A stretch of 64,000 bases of DNA from Vreelandella piezotolerans. GTDB taxonomy: Bacteria > Pseudomonadota > Gammaproteobacteria > Pseudomonadales > Halomonadaceae. The stretch is from assembly GCF_012427705.1 (NCBI RefSeq), contig NZ_CP048602.1:3472001-3536000 (forward strand). The letters are read 5' to 3'. Positions 42,983 to 54,995 of the stretch are shown one piece after another. The notes beneath the pieces were generated by a model. That model ran no database searches. It worked only from the letters and a program-made list of their open reading frames with translations, and was not told where the DNA came from. Made by a program: the position numbers and the translations under genes. Position 1 is the stretch's first letter. Each line of letters begins with the position of its first letter.

Positions 42983-43683
42983 AACTGCGCTTAGAAACGG
43001 CGGCGATGGACGCCCTAACGGTGCGCTTGTTCGACGCCATCGATGAAACCAATATGGCGTGGATCATGGCCGCCGACGAGGCGCTGCGGCGCGCTTTCGA
43101 TCACGCGCTCATCGACCTGATCCCGTCATACACCACCCTGCTGGTGCATTACGACTGCCAAAAGCTCACCTTTGCCCAGGCCACGACCCTCGTACGCAGT
43201 GCCCTACGCAATTTAGCCCCTGCCGACTCCCAGCAGGGCCAGCTCCACGAAATTCCCGTATGGTACGACGAGCGCGTTGGCCCCGAATTGCCCATCGTTG
43301 CCCAGCGCGCCGGCCTCAGCGTCGAGGCGCTGATTGAGCGCCACTGCAGCCACGACTACTGCGTGTTTGCACTGGGCTTTGCCCCTGGCTACGGCTTTAT
43401 GGGCTTGGTGGATGAGGCGATTGCCGCGCCGCGTTTGAAAACGCCCCGCCGCCGTGTCGCGGCGGGCAGCGTCGGCATTGCCGACCGACAAACGGCCATC
43501 TACCCGCTGCTTTCACCGGGCGGCTGGAACATTCTGGGTAGAACCGCCGTGCCGCTGTTCGAACACGCCAAACGCGGCGAGCCGCTGCTGCGCCCGGGCG
43601 ATAAAGTGCGCTTCAAGGCGATATCCCAATCCGAATTCGAAGCGGCCGGGGGCGACACCACCCCGCTGGAGGAGCGCTCATGA
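42979..43683 (+). CDS. pxpB: 5-oxoprolinase subunit B (KipI family)
   Basis: A 234-residue protein, the KipI-type subunit. [19 protein letters not shown] (about residues 94-112) and [12 protein letters not shown] (about 131-142) are typical of the family, with [11 protein letters not shown] further on (about 177-187). The start overlaps pxpA by four bases and the end overlaps pxpC by four. The start used (GTG) is set by the overlap; an internal ATG at 43009 would drop ten residues. Confidence 0.94.
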   Translation: MKLRLETAAMDALTVRLFDAIDETNMAWIMAADEALRRAFDHALIDLIPSYTTLLVHYDCQKLTFAQATTLVRSALRNLAPADSQQGQLHEIPVWYDERVGPELPIVAQRAGLSVEALIERHCSHDYCVFALGFAPGYGFMGLVDEAIAAPRLKTPRRRVAAGSVGIADRQTAIYPLLSPGGWNILGRTAVPLFEHAKRGEPLLRPGDKVRFKAISQSEFEAAGGDTTPLEERS

Positions 43684-44609
43684 GCCGTCCTACCCTGACC
43701 GTCAAGCAAGCCGGACCGCTGGCACTGATTCAAGATGCGGGCCGCTTCGGCGTCGGCCACTTAGGCGTGACGCAAGGCGGTGCCGCCGACTGGATCGCCT
43801 TCCGCTGGGCCAACTGGCTTTTGGGCAACTCGCTGGAGAGCGCCGCGCTGGAAATCGTCATGGGCGGCAACCTGACGCTGGTAGCCAATAGCGACGTGCG
43901 CCTCGCCCTGGCAGGTGCCGACCTTGCCGCCACACTGGACGACCAACCGCTGGCGCCCAACGCCAGCTTTATGATGCAAGCGGGCCAAACGCTGGTCTTT
44001 CGCCAGCCGAAAAAGGGCCTACGCGCGTACCTCGCCTTCCCGGGCGGGCTGGATGCGCCAACCGTGCTGGGCAGCCAAGCCTGCACGGCAAGGGAGCAAA
44101 TCGGCGGCCTGCACGAAGATGGCAAACCGCTTAAAACCGGCGACCAGCTCACCTGGAAAGGCAGCAGCGCCACGCCGCGTCAGTTACCGCAAGGCACCCA
44201 GATCCCTCTTGAGGCAGAAGACACCGTGCTGGACATGGTGCTGGGCTCCCAGGCCGCGCACTTTGCCGGACGCAGCCTGTTTGACGCCTTCAACCAGCCA
44301 TGGACCGTGGATCAACGTGCCGACCGCATGGGTATTCGGCTCACCGGCAAAGCGCTGAACAGCCGCCTAGACGGCATCGTTTCTGAAGGGATTCCGCTAG
44401 GGGCCGTGCAGATTCCTCCCGACGGCCAGCCGATCATCCTGATGAACGACCGCCAAACCATCGGCGGCTACCCGCGCCTGGGTGCTTTGACCCCCATAGC
44501 CTGCGCCCGCCTCGCCCAGTGTTTGCCGGGTACCAAGGTGCGTTTGCAGCCGATCAGTGCGACCCATGCGCAGGCGGCGTATCGAGCGCAGTTACGGCAG
44601 TGGCAGTAG
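43680..44609 (+). CDS. pxpC: 5-oxoprolinase subunit C (KipA family)
   Basis: A 309-residue protein. The family opening (VKQAGPLALIQDAGRFGVGHLGVTQGG pattern, about residues 8-34) is clear. RADRMGIRLTG (about 215-225) and PPDGQPIILMNDRQTIGGYPRLG (about 245-268) define the C-terminal half. It completes the PxpABC enzyme. A bidirectional terminator follows 4 bp after the stop. Confidence 0.94.
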   Translation: MSRPTLTVKQAGPLALIQDAGRFGVGHLGVTQGGAADWIAFRWANWLLGNSLESAALEIVMGGNLTLVANSDVRLALAGADLAATLDDQPLAPNASFMMQAGQTLVFRQPKKGLRAYLAFPGGLDAPTVLGSQACTAREQIGGLHEDGKPLKTGDQLTWKGSSATPRQLPQGTQIPLEAEDTVLDMVLGSQAAHFAGRSLFDAFNQPWTVDQRADRMGIRLTGKALNSRLDGIVSEGIPLGAVQIPPDGQPIILMNDRQTIGGYPRLGALTPIACARLAQCLPGTKVRLQPISATHAQAAYRAQLRQWQ

Positions 44610-44612
44610 GCT

Positions 44613-44638
44613 GAAAAGCCCCTCATCAGGGGCTTTTA
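44613..44638. terminator. Bidirectional terminator after pxpC and the SSS symporter gene
   Basis: AAAAGCCCCT-CATCA-GGGGCTTTT is a near-perfect hairpin with A and T tracts on both sides, placed between two convergent genes. Confidence 0.88.
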
Positions 44639-44650
44639 GCGCTAAGGGGC

Positions 44651-46171
44651 CTAAGGAGTCGACTGCTTGGTCGTTGAATTACTGGCAGAGCGGCGCTTGT
44701 GACCCAGCTCTTCCTCGATGGCGGCAAAAAAGGCATCGGTAGAGGCTGGATGAGGCTGGGTCGCAAGGCTAACGCCCACAAACAGCACACTCGCGACCAC
44801 AATGCCCCATACACCGGCAGGCAGGCCCAGCAGTGAATTGCCGGTGGCATACATCAGCAGCACAAAGGCGCTGGTGCCCACCACGCTGGCCAATGCTCCG
44901 GCGCCTGTTCCTCGTTTCCAATAGAAAGCACCGATCAGTGCAGGCACCATGGCCACCAAGCCCGAGGAGGCGGCCACCGATAGCACTGCAATGAGATCGA
45001 GCTGTAGCTCAGCGAAGGCGAGCGCCATGAGTGCAATGACCGGTATGACGAGCTTTCCGACTTGGAGTTGGCGCTTTTCATTCACGTTCGGCTTGAGGTT
45101 GGCGTAAACATCGCGTGAGACCATGGAGGCCAGCGTCAGCATGATCGAGTCGATGGTGGAAACGGCGGCCGCCATGATGCCGATCATCACGATCACGCCC
45201 AAGACGGGTGGCACGAACTCTGAGCCCAGTAGCGTAGGCGTGGCTAAATCGGCGCGTTCTAGACTTGGGAAAGCGGCCAAGGCGGAGAATCCCCACAGCA
45301 CAGAGACCAAGGTATAGATAAAACCGAACACCAAAAAGCCGATAAGCATGTGGCGCATGGAACGCAGCGACGAAGGCATGAACAGCCGCTGGCTGACCTG
45401 CGGGTTGGAGAGACTAAAGAAGAACCAGGGAATGGTGAGCCCTAAAAACGTCACAAAGCTGAACAGCCCCGGGCCGGGTACCGTGAGTGACTGCGGATGC
45501 TCCGTTGCCAGCGTATCGAAGAGAGCGCCGAAACCACCCAAGCCCTGGATCACTAGGAAAGCCACCAGGGTCGAGGCGACGATCATCATGATGGCCTGCA
45601 GCGAGTCGGTCCACATGACGGAACGGATACCCGCGATATAGGAGAAGAAGATGGCGATCGCGGTGGCCAGCACCACGCCGGTGGTAAATGTGATCGCGCC
45701 ATCGGTAATCCCCTGCAACAGGTAACCCACACCCGCAAGTTGAACCGCTGAGTAAGGAATCAAGAAGATACAGCTGGCAACGGACACGGCCATGGCCACA
45801 TGTTGGCTGTTATAGCGGTGGCCGAGCATCTCGCTGGGCGTGACAAAGCCAAATGCCTTGCCGACGGCCCAAAACTTGGGTCCGAAAATGGCCACGAGGG
45901 AAACACCGGCAAAATAGATGATTTCAAAGCCGAGTGCGCCAACGCCGCCCGCATAGGTCAGGCCTGCCAAGCCCACCATCATGAAAGCACTATAGGTCGT
46001 GGCACTGTAACTCAGCGCCGAGACGAAACCGTTCATTTGCCGATTGCCCAGAAAGTAACCGGACATGCTTTCCGTGTGTCCTTTCGTCGTGGGACGACGC
46101 GACAGCACCGCAATGCCGAGAGCAATCAACAGGTAAAGCGCAATGCCTCCCCAAATGAGCGTCTCAGTCAT
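44651..46171 (-). CDS. Sodium:solute symporter (SSS family)
   Basis: A 506-residue permease with about 13 hydrophobic segments. The SSS hallmarks are a gating YFLGNRQMNGFVSALSYSATTYSAFMMVGLAG region (about residues 38-70) and an AAAVSTIDSIMLTLASMVSRDVY block (about 322-344) with Na+-site Ser/Thr residues. The start codon is the ATG at 46171, eight bases after AAGGA and overlapping the small upstream gene by eight bases. The substrate is unknown; neighbourhood with pxpABC makes an amino acid or pyroglutamate-like compound possible but unproven. Confidence 0.89.
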   Translation of the reverse strand: MTETLIWGGIALYLLIALGIAVLSRRPTTKGHTESMSGYFLGNRQMNGFVSALSYSATTYSAFMMVGLAGLTYAGGVGALGFEIIYFAGVSLVAIFGPKFWAVGKAFGFVTPSEMLGHRYNSQHVAMAVSVASCIFLIPYSAVQLAGVGYLLQGITDGAITFTTGVVLATAIAIFFSYIAGIRSVMWTDSLQAIMMIVASTLVAFLVIQGLGGFGALFDTLATEHPQSLTVPGPGLFSFVTFLGLTIPWFFFSLSNPQVSQRLFMPSSLRSMRHMLIGFLVFGFIYTLVSVLWGFSALAAFPSLERADLATPTLLGSEFVPPVLGVIVMIGIMAAAVSTIDSIMLTLASMVSRDVYANLKPNVNEKRQLQVGKLVIPVIALMALAFAELQLDLIAVLSVAASSGLVAMVPALIGAFYWKRGTGAGALASVVGTSAFVLLMYATGNSLLGLPAGVWGIVVASVLFVGVSLATQPHPASTDAFFAAIEEELGHKRRSASNSTTKQSTP

Positions 46172-46352
46172 CACTATGTTCCTTGAAACCTTGAGTGATC
46201 AACACATTCAGGGCGATGATGACCAACCCCGCCACGGTCCAGAACAAAAAGCTGCCGTACCACCGCGACACGTCGCTCAACAGCGTGTAAGGCACTACAT
46301 AGCTCGATAAGACAACGGCCCATACGAGCCATATCCATTTACTGCGTTTCAT
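46164..46352 (-). CDS. Small two-helix membrane protein paired with the SSS symporter
   Basis: A protein of about 62 residues with two membrane helices (about residues 4-22 and 35-55) and a charged tail. Small DUF3311/DUF997-type proteins of this shape are often encoded just before SSS symporters, and this one overlaps the symporter start. I chose the ATG at 46352 (GAG eight bases upstream); the frame could also start at 46364. Its role is probably as an accessory subunit. Confidence 0.65.
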   Translation of the reverse strand: MKRSKWIWLVWAVVLSSYVVPYTLLSDVSRWYGSFLFWTVAGLVIIALNVLITQGFKEHSDD

Positions 46353-46436
46353 CGTCGATCTCATGTTGTTACATCAAAGGGAAGCAAACGCTACTGTAGC
46401 AAAGCTGACGAACCAGCGATGCCTAAGTACGCATAC

Positions 46437-46464
46437 AAAAAAGGCACCCGACTGGGTGCCTTAG
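46437..46464 (-). terminator. Rho-independent terminator after katG
   Basis: On the minus strand, AAGGCACCC-AGTC-GGGTGCCTT is followed by more T residues, about 25 bp after the katG stop. It also separates katG from the symporter pair. Confidence 0.88.
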
Positions 46465-46488
46465 AGAGTGCGACGCACGATTGTTGAC

Positions 46489-49094
<2,606 letters not shown>

Positions 49095-49565
49095 ATGCTG
49101 ACGGCTAGACGTTCCGCACATGGCTTTACCCTGCTGGAACTTTTGGTGGCCCTGGCGCTATTCGCTACGCTGGCCACCATTGCGATACCCAATTTTGCTA
49201 GGATCATTCAAGAAAACCGCGTCGTGACGACCACCAACGACTATAAAATTGCGCTGAGCTTTGCCCGTAGTGAAGCCGTGCGACGCAATCAGTCCGTCGA
49301 CTTACTCCCCGTGGCCGAAGGTTGGGATAACGGCTGGGAAGTACAGGCCGATGAGGTGGTGCTACGTCGCTGGGCGCAGGAGGTAGACGACATTACGATT
49401 GCGAATGCGCCCGAGCGTTTTACGTTCAACAGTCAAGGGCGCCTGGTGTCGGCAGCCTTTGCTTCCCAGCGCGTCTCCGTCACGCTGAATGAGATAGGGC
49501 GCTGCGTGCGTATCGAGCCGAGCGGCATTTCCCGAGTACTCACTAATCGTCAAGCCTGCGACTAA
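49095..49565 (+). CDS. fimU: Type IV pilus minor pilin, FimU/GspH family
   Basis: A 156-residue pseudopilin. The prepilin peptidase site is at G-FTLLE (about residues 12-16 of the precursor), with Glu5 of the mature protein present and a 20-residue hydrophobic helix after it. The C-terminal part matches the GspH/FimT pattern. It is the first gene of fimU-pilV-pilW-pilX-pilY1, whose products form the tip complex that primes pilus assembly. The ATG opens 19 bases after an AGAGTAA stretch. Confidence 0.87.
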   Translation: MLTARRSAHGFTLLELLVALALFATLATIAIPNFARIIQENRVVTTTNDYKIALSFARSEAVRRNQSVDLLPVAEGWDNGWEVQADEVVLRRWAQEVDDITIANAPERFTFNSQGRLVSAAFASQRVSVTLNEIGRCVRIEPSGISRVLTNRQACD

Positions 49566-49584
49566 TTCATTAGCGAGCCACGCC

Positions 49585-49992
49585 ATGCCAACACGACAAC
49601 GGGGTATCTCACTGCTGGAGTCATTGATTGCGCTGCTGGTGCTGTCGATTGGCCTATTGGGTGTGCTTGGCTTGCAAACCCAGTCGCTGGTGCATAACCG
49701 TGCTGCCTATTTCGAGACTCAGGCCACCAACATGGCCCAGGACATGCTGGATCGCATTCGCGCCAACCGTGAGAAAGCAGCCGACTATGCGCTCACGTTA
49801 GGCGGAGAGGTCGACGGCAGCGGATTGCCCGCGACTGATCAAGCCGAGTGGGTCGCGGATGTGAGTACCATGTTCCCTGGCGGCGTAGGCGGCATCGAGA
49901 TCGACAATCGGCGTATTAGCGTCACCGTGCGATGGGAGGACGCCACGTCGCCCAACGATATTCGGCAAGTACAATTAGCGTCGGAGCTATAG
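49585..49992 (+). CDS. pilV: Type IV pilus minor pilin PilV
   Basis: A 135-residue pseudopilin. The cleavage site is RG-ISLLESLIALLVLSIG, with Glu5 present, at residues 5-22. The sequence FETQATNMAQDMLDRIRANR that follows is the usual PilV continuation (about 45-65). It lies 19 bp after fimU and ends one base before the pilW start codon. It belongs to the pilus tip/priming complex with FimU, PilW and PilX. Confidence 0.9.
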   Translation: MPTRQRGISLLESLIALLVLSIGLLGVLGLQTQSLVHNRAAYFETQATNMAQDMLDRIRANREKAADYALTLGGEVDGSGLPATDQAEWVADVSTMFPGGVGGIEIDNRRISVTVRWEDATSPNDIRQVQLASEL

Positions 49993-49993
49993 C

Positions 49994-51028
49994 GTGGGCA
50001 GAGGCAAACCTCGAACGACTCAAGCAGGCTTTACGCTGGTGGAGCTGTTAGTCGCCATGGTCATTGGGCTACTGGTCATGGCTGGGGCAACCCAACTCTT
50101 CATCTCCTCTCAGCAAAGCTACCGTTTTCAAACCGCACTGGCCGACATGCAGGACACTGGCCGCTTCGCGCTGGATACGATGGCCCGCGAGCTACGTCAG
50201 GTGGACTATAGCGGTGGCTGTGCGCTACCACAGACGACCGTCCATCTGCGCAATATGGCCGATGCCAGCAGCCTCCCCTTACCGTTGCAAGCATGGGACA
50301 CACCCAACAACCATGATTTTACGGCCAGCTTGGTCACCCCCCTCGACGAGCAGCATGTGCTCGCGTTTCGTGGCGGTCTCCTTGCCCGGACGGGGTTTAT
50401 CGATACGTCGTTGGAAATTGCCGCGATCGATAGCAGCCAACGACTCACCTTGAATCGAGAGACCGATACCGCCTTTCATCAACGATTGGTGCTGCTTCAG
50501 GGCCTGCTGAATTGCGATATTTTCTATAACACCACGAGTGACGCCCGCACCCTGCAGAAAAGCGCGGCAGCAGGCTGGCAGGGCAACGTCGACCCCAGCG
50601 AAAGCGAATGGGGAGAGGCGAGCGATATTACCTATGCTGCGGGCCAAACCGTATCGCTGAGCGCCTTGAACAGCGCCCTTTACTACATTGGCCGAGATGC
50701 CAATAACGCGAATGTGCCCTCGTTGATGCGCTTGGATGTGAGCCAAACGACGCCTCGTAATGAGGTCGTGGCCAGCCATGTGGTGGCGATGCGAACGTCC
50801 TTTCTGATCGACGGCGCCTACATACCACCCGACGAGATCGATGAGGCAGAGTGGCCCAATGTCAGGGCGGCGCGCATCACGCTCATCGTACAAAGTGACC
50901 GTCCCAATCTACGGAATGCCGACACCACGCTGGCGATCGGCAATTTTCGAGGAGACAACGCTTTCACCGGCGGCAACGGACGGATTTATCAAGCCTTCAC
51001 GACGACCATCGCTTTGAGGAATCGTTAG
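49994..51028 (+). CDS. pilW: Type IV pilus minor pilin PilW
   Basis: A 344-residue pseudopilin. It begins with GTG and has GGAG seven bases upstream. The cleavage site is AG-FTLVELLVAMVIGLL (about residues 12-28), with Glu5 present, followed by the PilW string QSYRFQTALADMQDTGRFALDTMARELR (about 43-71). The long C-terminal beta-rich domain is typical. The stop is one base before the pilX ATG. Confidence 0.91.
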   Translation: MGRGKPRTTQAGFTLVELLVAMVIGLLVMAGATQLFISSQQSYRFQTALADMQDTGRFALDTMARELRQVDYSGGCALPQTTVHLRNMADASSLPLPLQAWDTPNNHDFTASLVTPLDEQHVLAFRGGLLARTGFIDTSLEIAAIDSSQRLTLNRETDTAFHQRLVLLQGLLNCDIFYNTTSDARTLQKSAAAGWQGNVDPSESEWGEASDITYAAGQTVSLSALNSALYYIGRDANNANVPSLMRLDVSQTTPRNEVVASHVVAMRTSFLIDGAYIPPDEIDEAEWPNVRAARITLIVQSDRPNLRNADTTLAIGNFRGDNAFTGGNGRIYQAFTTTIALRNR

Positions 51029-51029
51029 C

Positions 51030-51476
51030 ATGCAGAGCCACGCATTGACGCATCAGCGAGGAATGGCGCTCGTGTTGAGCCTGATTTTCCTTGCCATCGT
51101 CACCATGTTGAGCCTCTCTTCCATGCAAGGAGCGATCACTCAAGACCGTATGGCCTCGAGCCAGCGCGACTACGGTGTTGCCTTTCAAGCAGCAGAGGCC
51201 GCACTGAGCGAAGCCGAAACGCTGCTACAAAACGGCGCCCCTCCTGGCAATGGATGGCGCAACCACGACATGGCGATGGAAGAACTCACCCGTAACCCAC
51301 GCTACCGCATCCAGACGCTGGCACCGCTAGGATCACTGACCAACAACGACGGGACGGAGGCGGTCGAAATGCTTTATCGGATAGAAACTCAAGGCTTTGG
51401 CCGTGGTGAAGATACCCGTGTCACGCTCGAGGCCCTCTACGTTCGCCAGCAGCCAGTGGAGGTCATCGTGCCATGA
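51030..51476 (+). CDS. pilX: Type IV pilus minor pilin PilX
   Basis: A 148-residue protein. The N-terminus HQRG-MALVLSLIFLAIVTMLSLSSMQGA (about residues 8-35) is the PilX type: the hydrophobic helix is present but Glu5 is not, as usual for PilX. QRDYGVAFQAAEAALSEAE follows at about 50-68. Its last four bases overlap pilY1 (ATGA), which couples it to the tip adhesin. Confidence 0.9.
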   Translation: MQSHALTHQRGMALVLSLIFLAIVTMLSLSSMQGAITQDRMASSQRDYGVAFQAAEAALSEAETLLQNGAPPGNGWRNHDMAMEELTRNPRYRIQTLAPLGSLTNNDGTEAVEMLYRIETQGFGRGEDTRVTLEALYVRQQPVEVIVP

Positions 51477-54400
51477 TACAAAGATCCGCCCTGACACTTT
51501 TTGTATGCACTGTGTTCGTAATGTTGATCGCCACGAGTGCGCCCGTGCTGGGTTTTTCTCCTCCGCCACCACCTGATTACGACCCGGATCAGGAGGTCGA
51601 TCTAGGAGACGATGATCCTGATCCAACGCCGGAGGAGCCTGATCCTGAGCCCCCCATAGGAGGCGGAGGCGATGAGCTCGTCGATGAAGATTACGACATC
51701 CCAAACGACCAAACGGGACTCTCCCCTGCTCCGTTGAACGTGGTCAGCCGTGTGCCACCTAACGTGTTATTGATTCTGGATAACTCAGAGAGTGGACAAG
51801 AAGGCCTAGATGGCCGTGTCGCCGTAGGCAACAACGCAGGCGATAGGGAGAACCTAGCCGCCTGCCAACCCAACACGTTCAATGCCTCTCAATGTCCAGC
51901 AGGTGCTCGTTCACCCCTCAGTAAATCCAGCATTATGAAGCGCGTGGGACGTGATCTCATTGAGCGATACCGAGGCGAATTAAATCTTGGGTTGATGGCA
52001 TACCAGCAGAACCCCGCCTCGCTCACCCGAGACGCGGCTTTTAGCGGCAATACAGTCGTCTGGCGCTTAACAGAACGTGCTTTGGCCGCACGGTACTCCA
52101 GCAACGCTAACCCAAGCTGGTACGACCCAAGCTTCGACGGAGCCTGGAACGCTAGCACCAAACGTTACAGAGCACGGCTCCCGAACACCGACATCTACAC
52201 GTTTTTCAATGTTGGTGTACCTGGCTACATGTTTGAGGAAAACTTCACGTCTGGCTTACCACGCAATGACGTCACTGAGTACTGGCGTCGGATATCCAAC
52301 CCAACCACCACATCCGATCAGCTTTCAGAACGCTTTCGTGGACTGACCACAGGTTTTTCAAGCTCTCCAGCTATTGGCGATGGTGTCTCTTACAGCAACC
52401 CGGTTCGCTCAAATTTTACGCTGCCGCTGGTGGACAGTCTTCGCCAACGGGGCATACCAAACTGGGGGGCGCACACAGCCTCCATACAACTCAACCAATG
52501 GGAGTGGCGGACGACATCATCACCGGGACTAGGCTATCTGCATGTTCCCATTGGAGGGCTCAATAACGATGGCACGGTAAACAGTGCCCATTGGAGTGCC
52601 ATCGAGACAAAACTGGGTGCCCAGCGCCATGAGTGGAACGGTAGCGGTAACCCCATGACGGATCCTTCTTGGCCACTGCTGGCGACAGGTTTGACCCCTA
52701 TCGAAGGCACGATGTATACCGCCCGCGACTACTTTTTGAACACGAGCAGCAGCGCGTTCGGCCCCAATCAGGGACGCCGTGCGGGTATAGCGATTCCCAA
52801 CATCAATAACCCCGATGCGCAGCAGTGCTTAGTGAATGCCAATATTTGGCTAACCGATGGTTTGCCGTCGGTAGACCGCTTCGGCAACTCACTAGGCAAC
52901 AATGTTAGCGGCGCTTTAGCCAGCGCCGAAGCGGCCATTAAACGGCTATACGACGATACCAATGCACAGCTGCCTAACCCGGTAAGAACCTATGTGGTGG
53001 GCTTTAACCTACCGCCGGATATCGCCAATTTACCCAACGTCTCCGACGACCCACTCGGCGATCTTGCCCGCGCAGGGGGTACCGATCGCGCGTACTTTGC
53101 CAACGATGAAGCCTCGTTGAACCAGGTCATGCAGCAGGTGCTGGGCAATATCATCGCCGCCTCTCAGTCCAATACCTCCGCGGCGGTCAATGGCGACGAA
53201 TTTGGTCTTGAAGATGGCAACTTGCTCTATACCGCAGGCTTTCGCAGTGACGATTGGTCAGGGCGTTTAGCCGCTTCGGTGATCCAAGCCGATGGTACTC
53301 GTAGCGAACGCTGGAATGCTGAAACCGAGCTCGCCGAGCAAGCAGGCAATCGGCGGTTATTGACCTATCGACGGCTGGAGAGCGGTGCCCGGAGCGGCGT
53401 TATACTAAGTGCCGACAACAGCGGCTTAACCAGTACCGAAGTGCGCTGGCTACAGGGCGAAGACGTGCAGGGGCTGCGGCCACGCCAATCGCTGCTGGGC
53501 GATATCATCAACGCCAACCCGGTGTTCTTAAAGGGGACTGATGAGCGTATGCCGCTCCTGCTGGTGGCCGCCAACGACGGCATGCTGCACGGCTTTAACG
53601 CGGAGACCGGTCGGGAACTGTTTGGCTTTTTACCCGCTGAGTTGACCCAAGGCGAGGCGCCCGCCATTCGCTCATTGATGCAGCCTGACTATAGCCATCG
53701 CTACTTCATGGATGGCACACCTGCTGTGCGGGAAGTGAACATCTCTGGTGGCCCGACTGCCGCGGCCGTCGGCACCATGGGCGCGGGTGGGCGGACGGTG
53801 TTTGCACTCGATGTGAGCAACCCCAGCAACATGAGCGCTGCTGACGTGCTTTGGGAGTTTCGCCATCCCGAGTTGGGCACGGGGGTTTCTCAACCCACGA
53901 TCACGCAACTGACCGACGGCACCTGGGCCGCCATTTTTGGTAACGGCTATAACAGCATGGGCTACCAAGCGTCACTTTTCGTAGTGAACCTTGCTACCGG
54001 TGAGTTGATCAAGCAAATAAAGACAGGCGTAGGCAACACGGATACTCCCAACGGATTGGCCACCCCCACCGTCACTGCTTGGCCGAGCTATAACGGCGCA
54101 CGCTTTGCCTACGCGGGCGACTTGGCAGGCAATATGTGGCGCTTCTCGTTAACCGGCAGTGGCACCGTTAACCAGCTATATCAAGGCAGCGCTAGCCAGC
54201 CCATCACATCAGCCCCCGCCGTCACGCTGAGCAGCGGCTCGCCGGATACGCTAGTGGTCTCCTTCGGCACCGGCAGCTATTTCCGCAACGGCGACATTGG
54301 TGACGCTTCGATACAGCAGCTCATTGGCCTGCGAGACCAAGTGAGTCGCAGCGCGACCATTACTCAAAGCGATCTACTGCTTCAACGCATTACGGGTGAA

Positions 54401-54904
54401 AACTCACAGAGTGGCTTTAACCGCCGCGCCAGCACCAACTTCGCCCCTGACAGTAACGACGTGGGATGGCGCTTGGAGCTACCTGCTGGAGAGCGCGTGA
54501 TCACCGCCCCGTCGATCTCAACCAGCCTCCCACGGCGGGTGCGCTTCTCGACGCTGCTTCCCGATGAATCCGACCCCTGCGGCGGTGGGCGCAGCGGGTT
54601 CTTCATGTCGCTACTGGCCGATACCGGCGGCAGTGGCGGTTCGACCGCTTTCGACTTCAACGGTGACGGACGGCCAGACAGCGACGCCACCATCAACGGT
54701 GACGCCATCACCGGCTTGCAAGCGGGCACCGGCGAGCGCTTGGTGAGCGTGAATGACGGGGAGATCGAACGTCTCTTCGTGGGCAATCCAGAGGATACGA
54801 ACGCTTCACCGAATGGCGATGGCTCCATCACGATTGGTTTTAGCGATGATCACTTGGGGCGTCGCTCCTGGCGGCAAGTGACCGGCGAAGAGAGCGATAC
54901 ATAG
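51473..54904 (+). CDS. pilY1: PilY1-type pilus tip protein
   Basis: An 1143-residue exported protein. The signal peptide covers about residues 1-27. A Pro/Asp/Glu-rich linker (about 28-75) precedes a von Willebrand A-like domain that opens LLILDNSESG (about 100-109), with a DxSxS-type metal site. A C-terminal quinoprotein-like beta-propeller starts near residue 680 with NANPVFLKGTD and VAANDGMLHGFN. An EF-hand-like DFNGDGRPDSD lies near 1060. PilY1 caps the pilus, promotes assembly and can act in adhesion and surface sensing. No pilE gene follows, unlike the arrangement in Pseudomonas aeruginosa. Confidence 0.92.
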   Translation: MIQRSALTLFVCTVFVMLIATSAPVLGFSPPPPPDYDPDQEVDLGDDDPDPTPEEPDPEPPIGGGGDELVDEDYDIPNDQTGLSPAPLNVVSRVPPNVLLILDNSESGQEGLDGRVAVGNNAGDRENLAACQPNTFNASQCPAGARSPLSKSSIMKRVGRDLIERYRGELNLGLMAYQQNPASLTRDAAFSGNTVVWRLTERALAARYSSNANPSWYDPSFDGAWNASTKRYRARLPNTDIYTFFNVGVPGYMFEENFTSGLPRNDVTEYWRRISNPTTTSDQLSERFRGLTTGFSSSPAIGDGVSYSNPVRSNFTLPLVDSLRQRGIPNWGAHTASIQLNQWEWRTTSSPGLGYLHVPIGGLNNDGTVNSAHWSAIETKLGAQRHEWNGSGNPMTDPSWPLLATGLTPIEGTMYTARDYFLNTSSSAFGPNQGRRAGIAIPNINNPDAQQCLVNANIWLTDGLPSVDRFGNSLGNNVSGALASAEAAIKRLYDDTNAQLPNPVRTYVVGFNLPPDIANLPNVSDDPLGDLARAGGTDRAYFANDEASLNQVMQQVLGNIIAASQSNTSAAVNGDEFGLEDGNLLYTAGFRSDDWSGRLAASVIQADGTRSERWNAETELAEQAGNRRLLTYRRLESGARSGVILSADNSGLTSTEVRWLQGEDVQGLRPRQSLLGDIINANPVFLKGTDERMPLLLVAANDGMLHGFNAETGRELFGFLPAELTQGEAPAIRSLMQPDYSHRYFMDGTPAVREVNISGGPTAAAVGTMGAGGRTVFALDVSNPSNMSAADVLWEFRHPELGTGVSQPTITQLTDGTWAAIFGNGYNSMGYQASLFVVNLATGELIKQIKTGVGNTDTPNGLATPTVTAWPSYNGARFAYAGDLAGNMWRFSLTGSGTVNQLYQGSASQPITSAPAVTLSSGSPDTLVVSFGTGSYFRNGDIGDASIQQLIGLRDQVSRSATITQSDLLLQRITGENSQSGFNRRASTNFAPDSNDVGWRLELPAGERVITAPSISTSLPRRVRFSTLLPDESDPCGGGRSGFFMSLLADTGGSGGSTAFDFNGDGRPDSDATINGDAITGLQAGTGERLVSVNDGEIERLFVGNPEDTNASPNGDGSITIGFSDDHLGRRSWRQVTGEESDT

Positions 54905-54906
54905 AC

Positions 54907-54940
54907 GAAAAAAAAACCGGGGGAGCCATTGGCTCCCCCG
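54907..54940 (-). terminator. Terminator of pntAB, next to the pilY1 stop
   Basis: CGGGGGAGCC-AAT-GGCTCCCCCG is followed on the minus strand by one G and nine T, about 55 bp after the pntB stop. On the plus strand the same hairpin has no T-run, so it acts mainly for pntAB. Confidence 0.9.
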
Positions 54941-54995
54941 ACGAACGACGAGCAACTGCTCAATCGTCGAGTCCTACACGTCCGTACTTACAGGC

